Shown here: piece after piece, positions 43,688-51,825 of the stretch
Position numbering within the stretch: the first letter of the stretch is position 1
Layout of the letters: the number at the start of each line of letters is the position of its first letter
NCBI RefSeq assembly: GCF_000981385.1
Contig: NZ_LATZ01000121.1
Location: forward strand, 1-63,018
Direction: 5' to 3'
Length of the DNA stretch: 63,018 nucleotides
Origin: Bacillus sp. SA1-12
GTDB lineage: Bacteria > Bacillota > Bacilli > Bacillales > Bacillaceae
Made by a program: the position numbers and the translations under genes
The notes under the pieces: generated by a model
Databases searched by the model: none
What the model saw: only the letters and a program-made list of their open reading frames with translations
What the model was told of the DNA's origin: nothing

Positions 43688-45037
43688 ATGAAAGATTATG
43701 CAGCGATAAATACAGCTATTCCAGGACTAAAATCACAAAATCTTCTAGATAGAAGAAAGAAGGTTGTTCCAAAAGGAATAAGCAACGGTTGTCATGCTTT
43801 TGTTAAAAAAGCAAAGGGAGCTTTAATAGAGGATATTGATGGAAATACATTTATTGATTTCGCAGGAGCTATTGGAACTATCAATGTTGGTCATTCCCAT
43901 CCCCAAGTCGTAAAAGCGATACAAGAACAAGCAGAGAATTTTATTCATACAGGCTTTAATGTCATGATGTATGAATCCTATATTAAACTAGCGGAAAAAC
44001 TGACTGAACTTTCACCTGGGGATTTTCCAAAACAGGCTGCCTTCTTTAACAGTGGTGCTGAAGCTGTTGAAAACGCTGTGAAAATAGCAAGAAAGTACAC
44101 AAAAAGGCAAGGAATTGTAACGTTTACAAGAGGTTTTCACGGAAGAACGCTTATGACGATGACAATGACAAGCAAAGTAAAACCTTATAAATATGAATTT
44201 GGCCCATTTGCACCTGAGGTTTATAAAGCACCCTATCCATATGTATACCGCAAGCCCGATAGCATGTGGGAGGATCAATACACACAATTTATGATTCAGC
44301 AGTTTGAGCAATTTTTAGTTTCAGAGGTTGCGCCAGAGAGCATTGCTGCTGTTGTCATGGAGCCAATACAAGGTGAAGGGGGCTTTATTATACCAGATAA
44401 AGCTTTCGTACAAAGAGTTTACGAGATTTGTAAAGAACATGGGATTGTCTTTGTTGCTGATGAAATTCAGACTGGATTTGGTCGAACAGGGAGCTATTTT
44501 GCAATCGAACACTTTGGTGTGACACCTGACATCATTACGATCTCGAAGTCAATGGGAGCAGGGGTGCCAATTAGCGGTGTGATTGGAAGAGAAGAAATGA
44601 TGAATGTGGCAGAGCCTGGTGAACTAGGAGGAACCTATGCAGGAAGTCCACTTGGGTGCCAAGCAGCTTTAGCGGTTCTCGATATTATTGAAAAGGAAAA
44701 TTTAAATCAACGTGCACAAGTGATTGGAGAAACAGTTATGAATAAGTTTCAGCAGTTATCCGATCGTTTTGAGCAGGTTGATGGGATTCGTGGTATCGGT
44801 GCAATGTGTGCTTTTGAAATTGTAAAAGATAAGCGTAGTAAGGTACCTGATAAACAATCAGCAGGAAGAATCGTTAACGAGGCTGCTAAAAAAGGACTCC
44901 TATTATTGAGTGCGGGTGTATATGGAAATGTCATTCGTATTCTGATGCCTCTAACTATTAAAGATGAGGAGCTCAAAGAAGGCTTGATGATTTTAGAAGA
45001 ATCAATTGCTGAAGTTCTGGCACCACAATATACGTAA
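43688..45037 (+). CDS. gabT: 4-aminobutyrate aminotransferase
   Basis: This 449-residue class III PLP aminotransferase converts GABA and 2-oxoglutarate to succinic semialdehyde and glutamate. Motifs are DIDGNTFIDFAGAIGTINVG, AFFNSGAEAVENAVKIARKY, TRGFHGRTLMTMTMTSK, VVMEPIQGEGGFI, VADEIQTGFGRTG and the PLP lysine in TISKSMGAGVPISGV, all typical of GabT. It starts 79 bp after patA and is followed 17 bp later by gabD. The glutamate it makes can be drained by the dehydrogenase at 33206. Confidence 0.93.
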   Translation: MKDYAAINTAIPGLKSQNLLDRRKKVVPKGISNGCHAFVKKAKGALIEDIDGNTFIDFAGAIGTINVGHSHPQVVKAIQEQAENFIHTGFNVMMYESYIKLAEKLTELSPGDFPKQAAFFNSGAEAVENAVKIARKYTKRQGIVTFTRGFHGRTLMTMTMTSKVKPYKYEFGPFAPEVYKAPYPYVYRKPDSMWEDQYTQFMIQQFEQFLVSEVAPESIAAVVMEPIQGEGGFIIPDKAFVQRVYEICKEHGIVFVADEIQTGFGRTGSYFAIEHFGVTPDIITISKSMGAGVPISGVIGREEMMNVAEPGELGGTYAGSPLGCQAALAVLDIIEKENLNQRAQVIGETVMNKFQQLSDRFEQVDGIRGIGAMCAFEIVKDKRSKVPDKQSAGRIVNEAAKKGLLLLSAGVYGNVIRILMPLTIKDEELKEGLMILEESIAEVLAPQYT

Positions 45038-45054
45038 AGAGGGGTAAGCAAAGA

Positions 45055-46521
45055 ATGTATATTAGTAAAACCGGGAATAAAAATCAGTTGTTTAATATGT
45101 ATATCGATGGGAAATGGGTAGGTAATGAGTGTGAAGAATTTACAGAGGTTACTAACCCTGCAACAAATGAAGTAGTAGGAATTATTCCTAGAGGGGGAGC
45201 CTATGAGGCAAAGCAAGCAGTTGATGCTGCTCATCGAGCGTTTAAGGAATGGTCTAGGAAGACCGCTGAGGAACGTAGTCAGTTATTAATGAAATGGTTT
45301 CATCTAATTGATTATCATAAGGATGAGATTGGAAAGATCATGACCTTAGAGCAAGGTAAACCATTAAAAGAAGCTGTTGGTGAAATTAATTATGCCAACA
45401 GTTATATTTCATGGTATGCGGAAGAAGGAAAGCGAATTTATGGAGAGACAATTCCAGCCTCACATTCAAATAAGCGCATTCTTATTCGAAAAGAACCTGT
45501 TGGAGTCATTGCAGCAATCACTCCATGGAATTTTCCTGCAGCAATGATTACGCGAAAAGTGGCACCGGCACTTGCTGCAGGATGCACAGCTGTTGTAAAA
45601 CCTGCTGAGCAAACTCCGCTAACAGCGCTAAAACTCGCAAAGTTAGCGGAAAAGGCAGGAATCCCTAAAGGGGTTTTGAACATTGTAACCGGGAAAGCAA
45701 AAGAAATTGGAGACACTTGGCAACAAGATGCTCGTGTTAGGAAGATAACCTTTACGGGATCAACGGAAGTAGGCAAATTGTTAATGAAAGGTGCAGCCGA
45801 ACACGTAAAAAAAATTTCATTAGAATTGGGCGGGAATGCACCATTTATTGTCATGGAGGATGCCGACTTAGAAAAGGCTGCAAAAGGGCTTATCCATTCT
45901 AAGTTTCGAAATGCAGGCCAAACCTGTATATGTACAAATAGAATTTACGTACATGAATCCGTGCAAGTTCAATTTGTTGAACTCTTTAAAAAAGAGCTTT
46001 CCAAACTGAAGGTGGGAAATGGACTAGATGAAGGAACCGATATTGGTCCTTTGATTGACCAAGCAGCTGTAGATAAAGTAAAAACATTAATAGAAGATGC
46101 TTTAATGTATGGCGGACAGGTTATTTATAGTGGGAATAAGCCTGAATCAGTTAAAGGCTTTTATTACAATCCTACAATTATTACGAATGTGAATGATCAT
46201 ATGCTTTGTGTAAAAGAAGAAATATTTGGCCCACTTGCCCCAATTGCAACGTTTAAAACGGAAAAGGAAGTGATAGAGCGGGCAAATGATACGAATTATG
46301 GGCTTGCGGCATATGTTTACACTGAAAATCTAAGTCGTGCCATCCGGATATCGGAAGAGCTTGAGTATGGAATCATTGGACTAAATGATGGATTGCCTTC
46401 AGTTGCACAAGCCCCATTTGGCGGTTACAAAGAAAGCGGCTTAGGAAGAGAAGGCGGTCATTATGGAATTGACGAATACCTTGAAGTGAAATATATTTCC
46501 ATTGCCTTAAGTGAGGAGTAA
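45055..46521 (+). CDS. gabD: Succinate-semialdehyde dehydrogenase
   Basis: This 488-residue member of the aldehyde dehydrogenase superfamily is close to GabD. It has NMYIDGKWVGNECEEFTEVT, TPWNFPAAMITRKVAPALAAGC (catalytic Asn), LELGGNAPFIVMEDADLEKA (Glu) and the Cys in FRNAGQTCICTNR. The last is the SSADH-type double-Cys active site found in redox-sensitive GabD enzymes. It oxidises succinic semialdehyde to succinate and so ends the pathway. GAGGGGTAAGCAAAGA precedes the ATG. It is in one operon with gabT. Confidence 0.93.
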   Translation: MYISKTGNKNQLFNMYIDGKWVGNECEEFTEVTNPATNEVVGIIPRGGAYEAKQAVDAAHRAFKEWSRKTAEERSQLLMKWFHLIDYHKDEIGKIMTLEQGKPLKEAVGEINYANSYISWYAEEGKRIYGETIPASHSNKRILIRKEPVGVIAAITPWNFPAAMITRKVAPALAAGCTAVVKPAEQTPLTALKLAKLAEKAGIPKGVLNIVTGKAKEIGDTWQQDARVRKITFTGSTEVGKLLMKGAAEHVKKISLELGGNAPFIVMEDADLEKAAKGLIHSKFRNAGQTCICTNRIYVHESVQVQFVELFKKELSKLKVGNGLDEGTDIGPLIDQAAVDKVKTLIEDALMYGGQVIYSGNKPESVKGFYYNPTIITNVNDHMLCVKEEIFGPLAPIATFKTEKEVIERANDTNYGLAAYVYTENLSRAIRISEELEYGIIGLNDGLPSVAQAPFGGYKESGLGREGGHYGIDEYLEVKYISIALSEE

Positions 46522-46591
46522 ATAAGTATTTCTCACTCAAACAGTTTAGTAATAAGTGATTTTTAATTATTTAATAAAAGGAGATAACCAA

Positions 46592-47476
46592 ATGAGTCAT
46601 ATAGGTACAGAACGTGTAAAACGAGGTATGGCAGAAATGCAAAAAGGAGGAGTGATAATGGATGTTATCAATGCCGAACAAGCAAAGATTGCCGAAGCTG
46701 CAGGAGCAGTCGCAGTTATGGCACTTGAAAGGGTCCCAGCAGATATTCGTGCTGCAGGCGGTGTTGCAAGAATGGCAGACCCTACAATCGTTGAGGATGT
46801 AATGAATGCAGTTTCTATACCGGTTATGGCAAAGGCGAGGATTGGCCATATTGTTGAGGCTCGTGTTCTTGAGGCAATGGGAGTAGATTATATCGATGAA
46901 AGTGAAGTATTAACACCTGCTGATGAAGAATATCATCTTTTAAAAAGTGAATTCACAGTGCCCTTCGTATGTGGTTGCCGTGATTTAGGGGAAGCTGCAC
47001 GGCGAATCGGTGAAGGTGCTTCTATGCTTCGTACAAAAGGTGAGCCTGGCACTGGAAATATTGTTGAAGCAGTTCGTCATATGCGTAAAGTAAATGCACA
47101 AATACGAAAAGTAGCTGGAATGAGTGAAGATGAACTTATGACCGAAGCAAAAATTCTAGGTGCACCATACGAACTTCTCCTTCAAATTAAAAGAGAGGGC
47201 AGACTTCCAGTCGTTAACTTTGCAGCTGGTGGTGTAGCAACTCCTGCTGATGCTGCACTAATGATGCAGCTAGGTGCTGACGGAGTATTTGTAGGATCCG
47301 GTATCTTTAAATCTGAAAATCCTTCTAAATTTGCTCGTTCCATTGTTGAGGCAACGACTCACTATCAAGACTATGAACTAATTTCTAAATTATCAAAAGG
47401 ACTTGGGTCTGCTATGCAAGGAATCGAAATTTCTAACCTTTTACCTGAGCAAAGAATGCAAGAGCGTGGTTGGTGA
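46592..47476 (+). CDS. pdxS: Pyridoxal 5'-phosphate synthase subunit PdxS
   Basis: This 294-residue (beta/alpha)8 enzyme makes PLP from ribose 5-phosphate, glyceraldehyde 3-phosphate and ammonia. Motifs are GGVIMDVINAEQAKIAEAAGA, MAKARIGHIVEARVLEAMGVDYIDESEVLTP (lysine near residue 81), RTKGEPGTGNIVEAV and NFAAGGVATPADAALMMQLG. AAAAGGAGATAACCAA precedes ATG 46592. The glutaminase partner PdxT is not next to it, so it must use free ammonia or a PdxT encoded elsewhere. Its place after two PLP aminotransferases suggests dedicated cofactor supply, with ammonia from glutamate dehydrogenase. Confidence 0.95.
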   Translation: MSHIGTERVKRGMAEMQKGGVIMDVINAEQAKIAEAAGAVAVMALERVPADIRAAGGVARMADPTIVEDVMNAVSIPVMAKARIGHIVEARVLEAMGVDYIDESEVLTPADEEYHLLKSEFTVPFVCGCRDLGEAARRIGEGASMLRTKGEPGTGNIVEAVRHMRKVNAQIRKVAGMSEDELMTEAKILGAPYELLLQIKREGRLPVVNFAAGGVATPADAALMMQLGADGVFVGSGIFKSENPSKFARSIVEATTHYQDYELISKLSKGLGSAMQGIEISNLLPEQRMQERGW

Positions 47477-47543
47477 AAAACCACCTTGAATTTTAGGATT
47501 ATCTGGATTTATCTGTAGTAATTATTTAATTGTTTTTTATGTC

Positions 47544-47584
47544 GGCCTGTAATGGTAGCATCTATACCAATACAGGCCTCTATT
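47544..47584 (+). terminator. Terminator of the GABA/PdxS operon
   Basis: GGCCTGTAATGGTA (47544-47557) pairs with TACCAATACAGGCC (47565-47578), one mismatch, with TCTATTTATT after it. Confidence 0.75.
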
Positions 47585-47859
47585 TATTGAGTTTTTTCTT
47601 AGGAGATACATACAATGAGGGTCTTTCAAAAGAATGCTAAAAATATCAAAGCTTTGCTGTAAAAAGAGTTTTAGAAGAGTAATTACTACGAGAATACTTT
47701 TCATCCACAAATTCCTTCGGCTGACAAAAGTTATGGATCAAAACAGTCAGTATCGTGCAATTGGAATACTTTTATCTACAATAGTTTACGGAGAAACTCC
47801 TCCTCCTAGAAATACTTTTAGTCGTTTTCCCCTCCATAAATCTCCTTTAATGTGATAGG
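47585..47859. other. Intergenic stretch with a decayed small-ORF leader
   Basis: AGGAGATACATACAATG near 47602-47616 and the next bases (GGGTCTTTCAAAA) closely resemble the start of the tiny gene at 53693, but the frame closes after 15 codons (MRVFQKNAKNIKALL). A longer open frame at 47634-47855 is not convincing as a gene. Confidence 0.4.
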
Positions 47860-48045
47860 TTCGCTTGTTAAACGAGATCTTTGTCCCAACCAGCCTTAAA
47901 CATGTTTCTACAAGTAGGGGGTGGACAGTATAACGGACGGGATCCTTGTCCCAAGGACGCGAACGTCTTACCCCGGCTACCTAAAGAATAACCTATTAAA
48001 AATAGGCCAACCAGATATCTATTCTGGATGACCTTATAATACGAA
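47860..48045 (-). ncRNA. Orphan IS110 noncoding end: candidate bridge RNA, copy A
   Basis: This segment is a diverged copy of 50310-50502, the region upstream of the IS110 transposase. Shared blocks (plus strand) include TTCGCTTGTTA, ACGAGATCT, GTCCCAACCAGCC, CATGTTTCTACAAGTAGGGG, GACGGGATC and CCTTATAATACGAA. The hairpin CCTATT-AAA-AATAGG (47992-48006) corresponds to CCATTT-AAA-AAATGG in copy B, with two compensating base-pair changes. Between shared blocks, stretches differ completely. This is what IS110 bridge RNAs with different target- and donor-binding loops would show. No transposase accompanies this copy. Transcription and strand are inferred from the family. Confidence 0.6.
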
Positions 48046-48100
48046 AGGGCTCTATTCTTGAAAAAGGGGATTTTCATATTTAAGTACGGTTACTTTTGTG

Positions 48101-48132
48101 AAAAAAGAGATTGCATAAAACCACTCTTTTTT
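48101..48132 (+). terminator. Terminator, paralogous to the group II intron target
   Basis: AAAAAAGAG (48101-48109) pairs with CTCTTTTTT (48124-48132). The corresponding T-rich arm in the copy at position 1-10 is where the intron inserted. Confidence 0.7.
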
Positions 48133-48270
48133 ATGCAGCTGCCAGGCTTCTTCAGAAGCCAAAAACATTGATAAATCAACAATGTATAAAATCATGCATT
48201 AACGATAAAAAACAGATAAGAGCCAAACCCTTGATACATAAGGATTTGGCCTTTTTGCTTACTTCTTAAA
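48133..48270 (+). repeat. yjcZ-upstream repeat, copy 2
   Basis: This is similar to 1872-2000: GCAGCTGCCAGGCTT, GATAAATCAAC, AAAATCATGCAT and the AGCCAAACCC hairpin (48221-48255). It leads to the second yjcZ gene about 190 bp downstream. Conservation of the noncoding part suggests a recent segmental duplication or a selected structured RNA. Confidence 0.75.
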
Positions 48271-48455
48271 ATTGCGATTATGTAAACTAGATTTGTATAT
48301 TATATACATGGGATAAGCATCATGAATGTTTACTGGTAGAAGATCATATATAAATCAAGATAAAAAATCCACGCTATCTTTTAAAAATTGTCCAATCCTT
48401 TTCTCTCCTGTATGCATTAACTAGTAATTAGGAAGAGAAAAAGGGGGTGTATAGA

Positions 48456-48548
48456 ATGGGTGATGAGAGAAATAACAATGGTTTTGCCCTAGTTGTTGTA
48501 TTGTTTATCCTTCTGATTATTGTAGGAACTGCCTTTGTTCGCTATTAA
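48456..48548 (+). CDS. YjcZ-family sporulation small protein, paralogue 2
   Basis: This 30-residue peptide has a polar start (MGDERNNNGF) and a single hydrophobic helix ending IIVGTAFVRY, nearly the same as the gene at 2176. AAAGGGGGTGTATAGA precedes the ATG. The N-terminus has diverged while the helix is kept, so both copies are probably functional. The sequence downstream of the stop (TTAAACAGA) is also shared. Confidence 0.85.
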   Translation: MGDERNNNGFALVVVLFILLIIVGTAFVRY

Positions 48549-48877
48549 TTAAACAGAAAAGATAAACTTAAGGGTTAATTTGCTGGATATTTACCCTCCG
48601 ATAATATTGCTTATATTGACTAAATTTTTATAAAGGATTCATCCAGTTTAAGTTTATACCATTTTCAATATTTACTAACTAAAACAACATTTGTCTATTT
48701 CACTAAAAGAATCTACACATATACTATTAAAGAAGCCAAAAAGCCATAATATTAGTGATTTGTTACCTTGGAAAAGTAGCAATCAGCCTCTCTTTCAGGA
48801 TCTTCAATCAATCGAAGATCCTTTTTTAATGCCGATAACATCGCTTATGGTGACTCGATTTGTTTGCATCCCTTCTT
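48549..48877. other. Intergenic region with a terminator
   Basis: AGGATCTTC with a mirrored GAAGATCCT and a run of T (about 48799-48826) repeats the terminator found after the PAP2 gene (26002). No gene is supported. Confidence 0.5.
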
Positions 48878-49030
48878 CAACTAAACCAGCTAATAGTTTG
48901 TCAATATTTTTCAATAAAAACTTAAAATATCTCATGCTATACTAAAAATGTGTATGCCAAATAACCTTCCTTTAGTCTGTTTTTGGAAGGTTTTGTGTTA
49001 TTTAGTTTAATTTAGGTTCTAAGCTATATC

Positions 49031-50245
49031 TTAGAAAGTCGTTTTGCTTTTTAAAAGGGCAAATATCCAGTGTAAGAGCTTATTTACACAAGTAATAACA
49101 GCTCTTTAAAAGGTTTTCCTTCTTCACGTTTTTTATTATAGAACTCTCGTAATTTCTTATTTCGAGGAATAATTTCATCGCTTGTTTTGCTCTTACGACA
49201 GTCACGAATCGCACAACGAACAGCCATATATAAGGCGTGACGAAGCCTATTTGAGCCACGTTTAGTGATTCGGTTTTTGGTTGCTGTAAACTTACCAGAT
49301 TCGAACACACTCGGATCAACTCCAGCGAAAGCTACAAGCTTTTTAGGGTCATTAAATCGATCTATCTCACCAATTTCTGAAATAATCGTTGCAGCGATCT
49401 TTTCACCAATACCAGGGATAGACTTGATTATATTGTATTCTTCAACTTCTTTTGCGAGGGCATCTATCTCTGATTCGAGCGTTGATAGATGCTCTTAGTA
49501 TTGAAGAATCCCTATATACATACCAAGACTTAAAATATGACTCTGATATACTGTCTTTTCAAAAGGATTACGTGCAGCAGCTTTAAGTTGAATCGCTTTT
49601 TCCTTTGCCCATCTGCTTGAACGACTCTTATAAAGACTAGCTATCTTGTTTGTGATTATTTCCTCGCTTGCATTCAAAATATCCTCGGAAGAGGGGAACT
49701 CTGAAAGAGTTAAAAGTGACACCACCGAATATAAATCTCCAAACACCCCTTTGTATTCAGGAAACACTTGTTCAAGCACTGCCTGAAATTGAAGCTTTGT
49801 TTGAATCATCACTCATGCTATATTTTCATGTTGTCTTGTAAGATTACGAAGGTTTAATAACTGGATTCCACGCTTTTTATAAGGCTCTAATTCCTCCTTA
49901 TAAAACAACTCACAGAGAAGATAAGCATCAACTACATCTGTCTTTACTTTTCTTAAACTTGACGCTCGAGACTTATATGAAATCAACGGATTAATGATAA
50001 TCAATAAATAACCCCGTTCCTCCAAGTAATGAACAACTGGAGTTTGATAATGCCCAGTAGCTTCTAGAACTATTGATGGTTTCCTGCCGGAATCTCTTTT
50101 CACATCCTCAAGAAGAAACAAGTGAACTAAGCCCCTCCATAGTATGAGAAACCTTAAAACTCCTACGGTAAGGTTTGCCTTTATCTAAAAAAGCTTGAAC
50201 CTGACTTTCCCCTTTTGAAACATCCAGACCAACGACTGGATTCAT
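49031..50245 (-). pseudogene. IS110-family transposase (DEDD/serine recombinase), multiply broken
   Basis: From ATG 50245 (AGGAGGAGATTTATA upstream) it reads MNPVVGLDVSKGESQVQAF (first Asp). A frameshift lies near 50118, then come VLEATGHYQTPVVHYLEERG (Glu) and RKVKTDVVDAYLLCELFY (Asp pair), then an in-frame TGA (49813). A middle helical part ends at an in-frame TAA (49495). The Tnp20 domain follows with SIPGIGEKIAATIISEIG and AFAGVDPSVFESGKF (catalytic Ser). A further slip near 49085 precedes the tail LLHWIFALLKSKTTF. About 405 codons in all, the normal size, with two stops and at least two frameshifts. Confidence 0.88.
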
Positions 50246-50309
50246 TATAAATCTCCTCCTAAACTAGTAATTTGCCAGTACCCCTGTTACCTCCATGCAG
50301 TGTCACAGC

Positions 50310-50502
50310 TTCGCTTGTTATACGAGATCTATGTCCCAACCAGCCTCAATCATGTTTCTACAAGTAGGGGCGAACGGTTTAGTTGACGGGATCAAAGCCC
50401 CACGAGCAGTTACGTTCTACCCTGGCTATTGATATAATAAAACCATTTAAAAAATGGTCAACCAGAAATATTTAGCATTCCTGGCTAACCTTATAATACG
50501 AA
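50310..50502 (-). ncRNA. Candidate IS110 bridge RNA, copy B
   Basis: This noncoding segment lies between the outer end of the IS110 element and its transposase start. In the best-studied IS110 elements this region encodes the bridge RNA that pairs with target and donor DNA. Read on the minus strand it has a first hairpin (CCAG...CTGG), a second (CCATTT-TTT-AAATGG, 50443-50457), and a large region closed by complementary G/C blocks (GGGTA and CCCCTAC) that holds the sequence differing from copy A. It ends before CTTGTTTCAC-like text upstream of the AGGAGG site. Transcription is inferred. Confidence 0.65.
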
Positions 50503-50574
50503 CGTACAGTTTTGTTGAAGAAGGAATTAATATGAACAATCGAGAAATAAATGTGAAGAAAAAAATAAAATGAG

Positions 50575-51075
50575 GTGTTTTTCATAGAAAAGATGCCTGT
50601 TAATACTCTAAAAAAAATAGAAGAAGACATTTTAAAAAATGATTTAGGGAAAGCAAGGGATAGACTACACGGGTTAATATCAACCTATCCTAATGAATTA
50701 GAACTCCGTAAAAAGTTAGGCGAGATATATTTTGAATTAAAACATCCTTCTATGGCTGGTCGATACTGGTATTTAGAAGAAAACAAAACACCAGAAATGG
50801 TAAAAGCGTGTACTGAGTTTGAAAAATCAATGGGAAATGACCCTATTAGAATAGCAAGAGCTTTAAAATATAAAGGTAATACTGAAATCTTAAAACGACT
50901 AGAATTAGACCAGGCAATTACCTCTACACAAAATAAAGTGAAAAAAAAATTGATAGAAGAACCCAAAGATTCATTAGAAGATAAATTAGTTACATTTGGT
51001 TGTTTATCAATAATAATTTTAATAATTATTTTTACATTAATTGGAGTTTACACATTCTTTAACTGGATATTTTGA
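50575..51075 (+). CDS. DUF6584-like protein with C-terminal membrane anchor
   Basis: This protein of about 160 residues starts at GTG 50575, or better ATG 50593 (MPVNTLKKIEEDILKNDLGK). A helical TPR-like region (ARDRLHGLISTYPNELELRK, KLGEIYFELKHPSMAGRYWYLEENKTPEMV) resembles the DUF6584 family. A polar linker and one membrane helix (LSIIILIIIFTLIGVYTFF) follow. A 13-codon leader (MNNREINVKKKIK) ends directly before it, with its stop at 50573. The function is unknown. It lies just outside the IS110 left end. Confidence 0.75.
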   Translation: MFFIEKMPVNTLKKIEEDILKNDLGKARDRLHGLISTYPNELELRKKLGEIYFELKHPSMAGRYWYLEENKTPEMVKACTEFEKSMGNDPIRIARALKYKGNTEILKRLELDQAITSTQNKVKKKLIEEPKDSLEDKLVTFGCLSIIILIIIFTLIGVYTFFNWIF

Positions 51076-51117
51076 TCAAAATCAGCTTGATAAGAGGGTA
51101 TGTATATAGGTTGGCTT

Positions 51118-51297
51118 TAAAACTAAACCAGCTAATAGTTTGTCAACATTTTTCAATAAAAAGATTAATAACATCATGATATACTAAAATTGCTCACGCC
51201 AAATAACCTTCATTCATACTAAAATTGGAAGGTTTTGTTGTATTTAGTTAGATATAGTTAATGGGCTATATCTTGGAAGATAGTTCTGCTTTAATAA
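51118..51297 (-). repeat. IS110 right-end stub
   Basis: CTAAACCAGCTAATAGTTTGTC, the AACCTTC...GGAAGGTT hairpin and CTATATCTT match 48880-49060. In the minus-strand direction it includes about the last ten codons of the transposase (LLKQNYLP versus LLKSKTTF) and then the right end. It abuts, without a gap, a fragment of a DNA-alkylation-repair gene. Confidence 0.75.
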
Positions 51298-51468
51298 TTT
51301 GGTGAGCTGATTAGCCATTAACCAATCCATTAAGTTATTTCGCTCATCAAAAGTGTGAGTCTGCATATCCTTATCAAGCTTATTTAGCACATCTTGTGAA
51401 AGAAGTTTTTTATCCATAATTAAGATTGCTAATAGTCTGGGCAAAAACTCTTCGGTTGACCAAAGTTC
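51298..51468 (-). pseudogene. Inverted middle fragment of a DNA-alkylation-repair (AlkD-like) gene
   Basis: The minus strand reads ELWSTEEFLPRLLAILIMDK, then QDVLNKLDKDMQTHTFDERN and LMDWLMANQLTK. This is a HEAT-like segment of the AlkD/DNA-alkylation-repair family. It then runs straight into the IS110 right-end stub at 51297. It is opposite in strand to its own C-terminal part, which begins at 51469. The N-terminal part is not in the window. Confidence 0.75.
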
Positions 51469-51825
51469 AAGAAGAAAATTGCATTGATGGAGTCATGGGA
51501 AAATAGTCCTTCTGCTCTCCAAAGGCGAGCTTTCTGGTATTATCAAGGGCGATTGAGATGGACTGGACAAACACCGCCTGATAACACCGCAGACTTGCTA
51601 TCTGCATTAGAAGCTAATATTACGCAGGAAGAACCAGAAGTTCAATGGGCTATGAATTTCACCGCAGGCTGGATAGGCGTTTATGATGAAAAGAATCGTG
51701 CACGTTGTATTAAACTTGGTGAGAAAACGGGTCTTTACAAAGATGAAATAGTAGCAAAAGGATGTACTCCCAGCTATTTGCCGGAGTTCATTACGATTGA
51801 AGTTAACAAACGACATAATAATTAG
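51469..51825 (+). pseudogene. C-terminal half of the same DNA-alkylation-repair gene
   Basis: The frame from 51469 reads KKKIALMESWENSPSALQRR, AFWYYQGRLRWTGQ, then HEAT-type helices (EPEVQWAMNFTAGWIGVYDE) and the family-typical end GCTPSYLPEFITIEV. It joins logically to NQLTK of the inverted fragment (51298-51468) to make one continuous protein. There is no proper start codon with a ribosome site. Functional glycosylase is not expected from either piece. Confidence 0.75.

Larger units (their letters stand above)
48878..50502 (-). mobile_element. IS110-family insertion sequence, decayed
   Basis: In the minus-strand direction it consists of a noncoding end of about 250 bp (50502 to 50246), a recombinase pseudogene (50245-49031) and a short right end with the hairpin AACCTTCC/GGAAGGTT (about 48968-48992). 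The right end, to about 48880, is repeated at 51118-51297 and the left end at 47860-48045, which helps to define the limits. No inverted terminal repeats are seen, as normal for IS110. The transposase is broken, so the element is inactive by itself. Confidence 0.85.

Noticed and set aside
47634..47855. 73-codon open frame upstream of the orphan IS110 end
   Set aside because: No ribosome site. It overlaps a decayed small-gene leader and reads into element debris, and the protein is not credible.
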